This document shows, in pieces, positions 61,944-64,000 of a stretch of 64,000 bases of DNA (positions within the stretch are counted from its first letter, which is position 1; each line of letters opens with the position of its first letter). The stretch comes from Variovorax paradoxus (GTDB lineage Bacteria > Pseudomonadota > Gammaproteobacteria > Burkholderiales > Burkholderiaceae_C). The stretch spans positions 2,094,001-2,158,000 of the forward strand of contig NZ_LR743507.1 of assembly GCF_902712855.1 (NCBI RefSeq), read 5' to 3'. The notes beneath the pieces were generated by a model. That model saw only the letters and a list, made by a program, of their open reading frames with translations, ran no database searches and was not told where the DNA came from. Made by a program: the position numbers and the translations under genes.

Positions 61944-63298
61944 AAAAAAGACTGTGCGGCCTCGTCGCCTTCTCCCTGATCGGCATGGCGCCGGTGCTGT
62001 CCGCGCAGGCGGCGCCGGGTGCGCAGGCCGCGCCCAGGGCCGCTGCCTGCCCCTCGCCGGTGCCCGAAGCAGCGCGCTGCTACACCGGTGAGGACGGCAC
62101 CGGCGCGCTCTACTGGATCGCGATCCCGAAGGACTGGAACCATGGCGTGCTCGTCATGCATGCCCACGGCGGTCCCGAGACCGGGCCGCCCAAGCTCGAG
62201 CGCAGCGAGGAAGACCTCAAGCGCTGGGCCGTCACCGTGAAGGCGGGCTACGCCTGGGCCGGCTCGACCTACAGGCGCGGCGGCTATGGCGTGACCATGG
62301 CCGCGGAAGACACCGAGCGCCTGCGCCAGATCTTCGTGCGCTACTTCGGCCAGCCGCGCCGCACCTTGTTGCACGGCCAGAGCTACGGCGGCGGCGTCGC
62401 TGCGAAGGCAGCCGAGCTGTATGCGCCGGCCGGATCGGCGAAGAGCCCGTACGACGGCCTGATGCTCACCAGCGGCGTGATCGGCGGCGGCAACAGCAAC
62501 TACGACTTCCGGCTCGACCTGCGCGTGGTGTACCAGTACGTGTGCCGCAACCATCCGCGCCCCGACGAGCCGCAGTACCCGCTGTGGATGGGTCTGCCGC
62601 TCGATTCGAAGCTCACGCGCGCCGACCTGGCCGCACGCGTGAAGGCGTGCACCGGCGTCGGCCTGCCCGCCGCTCAGCGCACGCCCGAGCAGGCTGCGCA
62701 CCTGAAGACCATCCTGTCGGTCGTGAAGATCCAGGAGCGCTCGCTGGTCGGCCACCTCGCATGGGGCACCTGGCTGTTCCAGGACCTGGTGCAGAAGCGC
62801 CTGGGCGGGCGCAACCCCTTCGGCAACATCGGCGTGGTGTACAGCGGGTCTGCCGACGACGCGGCGCTCAATGCCGGCGTGCTTCGCTACGCCGCCGACC
62901 CGCAGGCCAAGGGCGCGCTCGCGGCCGACAGCCAGCCCACCGGCCGCACCGCGCTGCCCACGGTGGGCCTGCATGCCATCGACGATCCGACGGCGTTCGT
63001 CGAACTCGAGAACTCCTACCGCCGCATCCGCGATGCCGCGGGCACCGGCGACCTGCTGGTGCAGAGCTTCAGCACCGAGCGCGAGCACAGCTACCTGAGC
63101 GACTCGGAGTACCCCGCGCTCTTCGCCGCGCTGCTCGACTGGATCGACAAGGGCGAGAAACCTACGCCCGAAGGCTTCGCGCAGCGTTGCACGACGCTGA
63201 TGCCGACCTACGACACCGACGGCAAGAACGGCTGCCACTTCAAGCCAGGGTGGCAACCGCCCGCGCTCGAGAGCCGCGTGCCTTCGCGCGCACCCTGA
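61940..63298 (+). CDS. Secreted alpha/beta hydrolase-fold protein
   Basis: 452 aa from TTG at 61940, which overlaps the stop of the tannase-family gene as TTGA, so it is coupled to it. A Sec signal (LCGLVAFSLIGMAPVLSAQA) leads a mature protein with WIAIPKDWNHGVLVMHAHGG, nucleophile elbow GQSYGGG and a C-terminal FSTEREHSYLSDSEYPAL that may hold the His. It resembles large exported esterases. Probably processes the same substrate as its neighbour. Confidence 0.85.
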   Translation: MKKRLCGLVAFSLIGMAPVLSAQAAPGAQAAPRAAACPSPVPEAARCYTGEDGTGALYWIAIPKDWNHGVLVMHAHGGPETGPPKLERSEEDLKRWAVTVKAGYAWAGSTYRRGGYGVTMAAEDTERLRQIFVRYFGQPRRTLLHGQSYGGGVAAKAAELYAPAGSAKSPYDGLMLTSGVIGGGNSNYDFRLDLRVVYQYVCRNHPRPDEPQYPLWMGLPLDSKLTRADLAARVKACTGVGLPAAQRTPEQAAHLKTILSVVKIQERSLVGHLAWGTWLFQDLVQKRLGGRNPFGNIGVVYSGSADDAALNAGVLRYAADPQAKGALAADSQPTGRTALPTVGLHAIDDPTAFVELENSYRRIRDAAGTGDLLVQSFSTEREHSYLSDSEYPALFAALLDWIDKGEKPTPEGFAQRCTTLMPTYDTDGKNGCHFKPGWQPPALESRVPSRAP

Positions 63299-63334
63299 TT
63301 CCTTTTTTACCGCTTTCAACCTCACGGAGACTCC

Positions 63335-64000
63335 ATGAAGACATTGTTCGCCCTCGCAGCCGTCGCCGCTGCCGTCGTGGGCGCCACCGGCGCGCAGGCC
63401 CAGGATTTCCCGGGCAGCAAGCCCATCACCATCGTCGTGCCGTTCGCCGCCGGCGGCCCGACCGACCGCGTCGCCCGCGACCTGGCCGAGGCGCTGCGCA
63501 AGCCGCTCGGCGGCAACACGGTGATCATCGACAACGTGCCCGGCGCGGGCAGCTCCATCGGCGCGGCCAAGGTGGCACGCGCCGCGCCCGACGGCTACAC
63601 GCTGCTGCTCAACCACATCGCGATGGCCACCGTGCCGAGCCTGGTGCGCAACGTGCCGTTCAAGGTCGAGACCGATTTCGAATATCTCGGCATCGTCAAC
63701 GACGTGCCGATGACGCTCATCTCCAAGCCCAGCATCCCGGCCAACAACTACAAGGAGCTGACCGGCTGGATCGCAGCCAACAAGGGCAAGATCAACATCG
63801 GCAACGCGGGCGTGGGCTCGGCCTCGCACCTGTGCGGCCTGCTGTACCAGAGCGCCACCAAGACCGAGATGACGCCCGTGCCCTACAAGGGCACCGCGCC
63901 TGCCATCACCGACCTGATCGGCGGACAGATCGACCTGCTGTGCGACCAGACCACCAACACGACGCCGCAGATCCAGGCGAAGAAAGTGAAGGCCTTCGCG
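63335..64000 (+). CDS. TctC/Bug-family periplasmic solute-binding protein (runs off right edge)
   Basis: 222 residues are visible from ATG at 63335. Signal KTLFALAAVAAAVVGATGAQAQ, then PITIVVPFAAGGPTDRVAR, VIIDNVPGAGSSIGAAK, APDGYTLLLNHIA and VPYKGTAPAITDLIGGQID. A GGAGA precedes the ATG. It lies 36 bases after the secreted hydrolase gene on the same strand and is likely the uptake partner for products of the two exported hydrolases. Confidence 0.93.
   Translation, partial: MKTLFALAAVAAAVVGATGAQAQDFPGSKPITIVVPFAAGGPTDRVARDLAEALRKPLGGNTVIIDNVPGAGSSIGAAKVARAAPDGYTLLLNHIAMATVPSLVRNVPFKVETDFEYLGIVNDVPMTLISKPSIPANNYKELTGWIAANKGKINIGNAGVGSASHLCGLLYQSATKTEMTPVPYKGTAPAITDLIGGQIDLLCDQTTNTTPQIQAKKVKAFA

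Overview
The window is high-GC DNA with dense gene packing, frequent GTG and TTG starts and many orphan tripartite-tricarboxylate (TctC/Bug-type) binding proteins. Gene orders such as ribF-ileS-lspA and Crp/Fnr-ftsK-lolA-rarA with trxB divergent fit the Betaproteobacteria. The best guess is Comamonadaceae, probably Variovorax or a close relative. This is inferred from protein character and synteny, not from a search. No rRNA, CRISPR array, insertion sequence or phage gene was seen. One tRNA is present (Leu, anticodon CAA). No gap between genes exceeds 300 bases.

Layout: 1-300 is the start of a LacI-family regulator with a perfect 16-base palindromic operator candidate in front. 472-5086 is the ribF/ileS/lspA block. 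5251-13638 holds accessory metabolism: an HNH nuclease, an enoyl-CoA hydratase-like protein, two alpha/beta hydrolases, a receiver-domain protein that looks like the tail of a hybrid kinase, a DUF1127 protein, a pair of pimeloyl-type acyl-CoA dehydrogenases, purN, a frameshifted I78 inhibitor and a DUF1653 protein. 13692-25502 is core housekeeping: M48 protease, RsmB-type methyltransferase, desaturase, rpmG/rpmB, trxB, a Crp/Fnr regulator, ftsK, lolA and rarA. 25744-29479 is a branched-chain amino-acid-type ABC transporter (livHMGF) without its binding protein. 29608-42411 mixes a TctC protein, a ferredoxin-reductase, an epimerase, tRNA-Leu, cysM, a NUDIX hydrolase, a TusA-like protein, galU, valS, yaaA, a prolyl-hydroxylase-like oxygenase, a hydrolase and queF.

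42517-50158 is the most interesting accessory block. It has two tandem LysR regulators, an enolase-superfamily enzyme, a TctC protein and a clear arylmalonate decarboxylase (AMDase) homologue, facing an MmgE/PrpD protein and an acyl-CoA dehydrogenase. It reads as an uncharacterised route for uptake and breakdown of a malonate- or hydroxyacid-like compound. 50372-57156 holds DUF3606, a histidine-kinase-like half protein, topoisomerase IB, a nucleoside-permease-like lipoprotein, dinB and small envelope proteins. 57199-64000 is a second catabolic island: LysR-TctC divergent from a tannase/feruloyl-esterase-family lipoprotein carrying a large extra C-terminal domain, then a secreted hydrolase and another TctC protein that runs off the end.

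Two patterns cut across the window. First, a roughly 90-100-base element occurs four times, always directly after the 3' end of a gene and in the same orientation relative to that gene, so it behaves like a mobile 3'-UTR or terminator cassette. Second, three genes are broken by what looks like a one-base loss in or next to a short G or C run. This suggests either sequencing errors or slippage-prone tracts.
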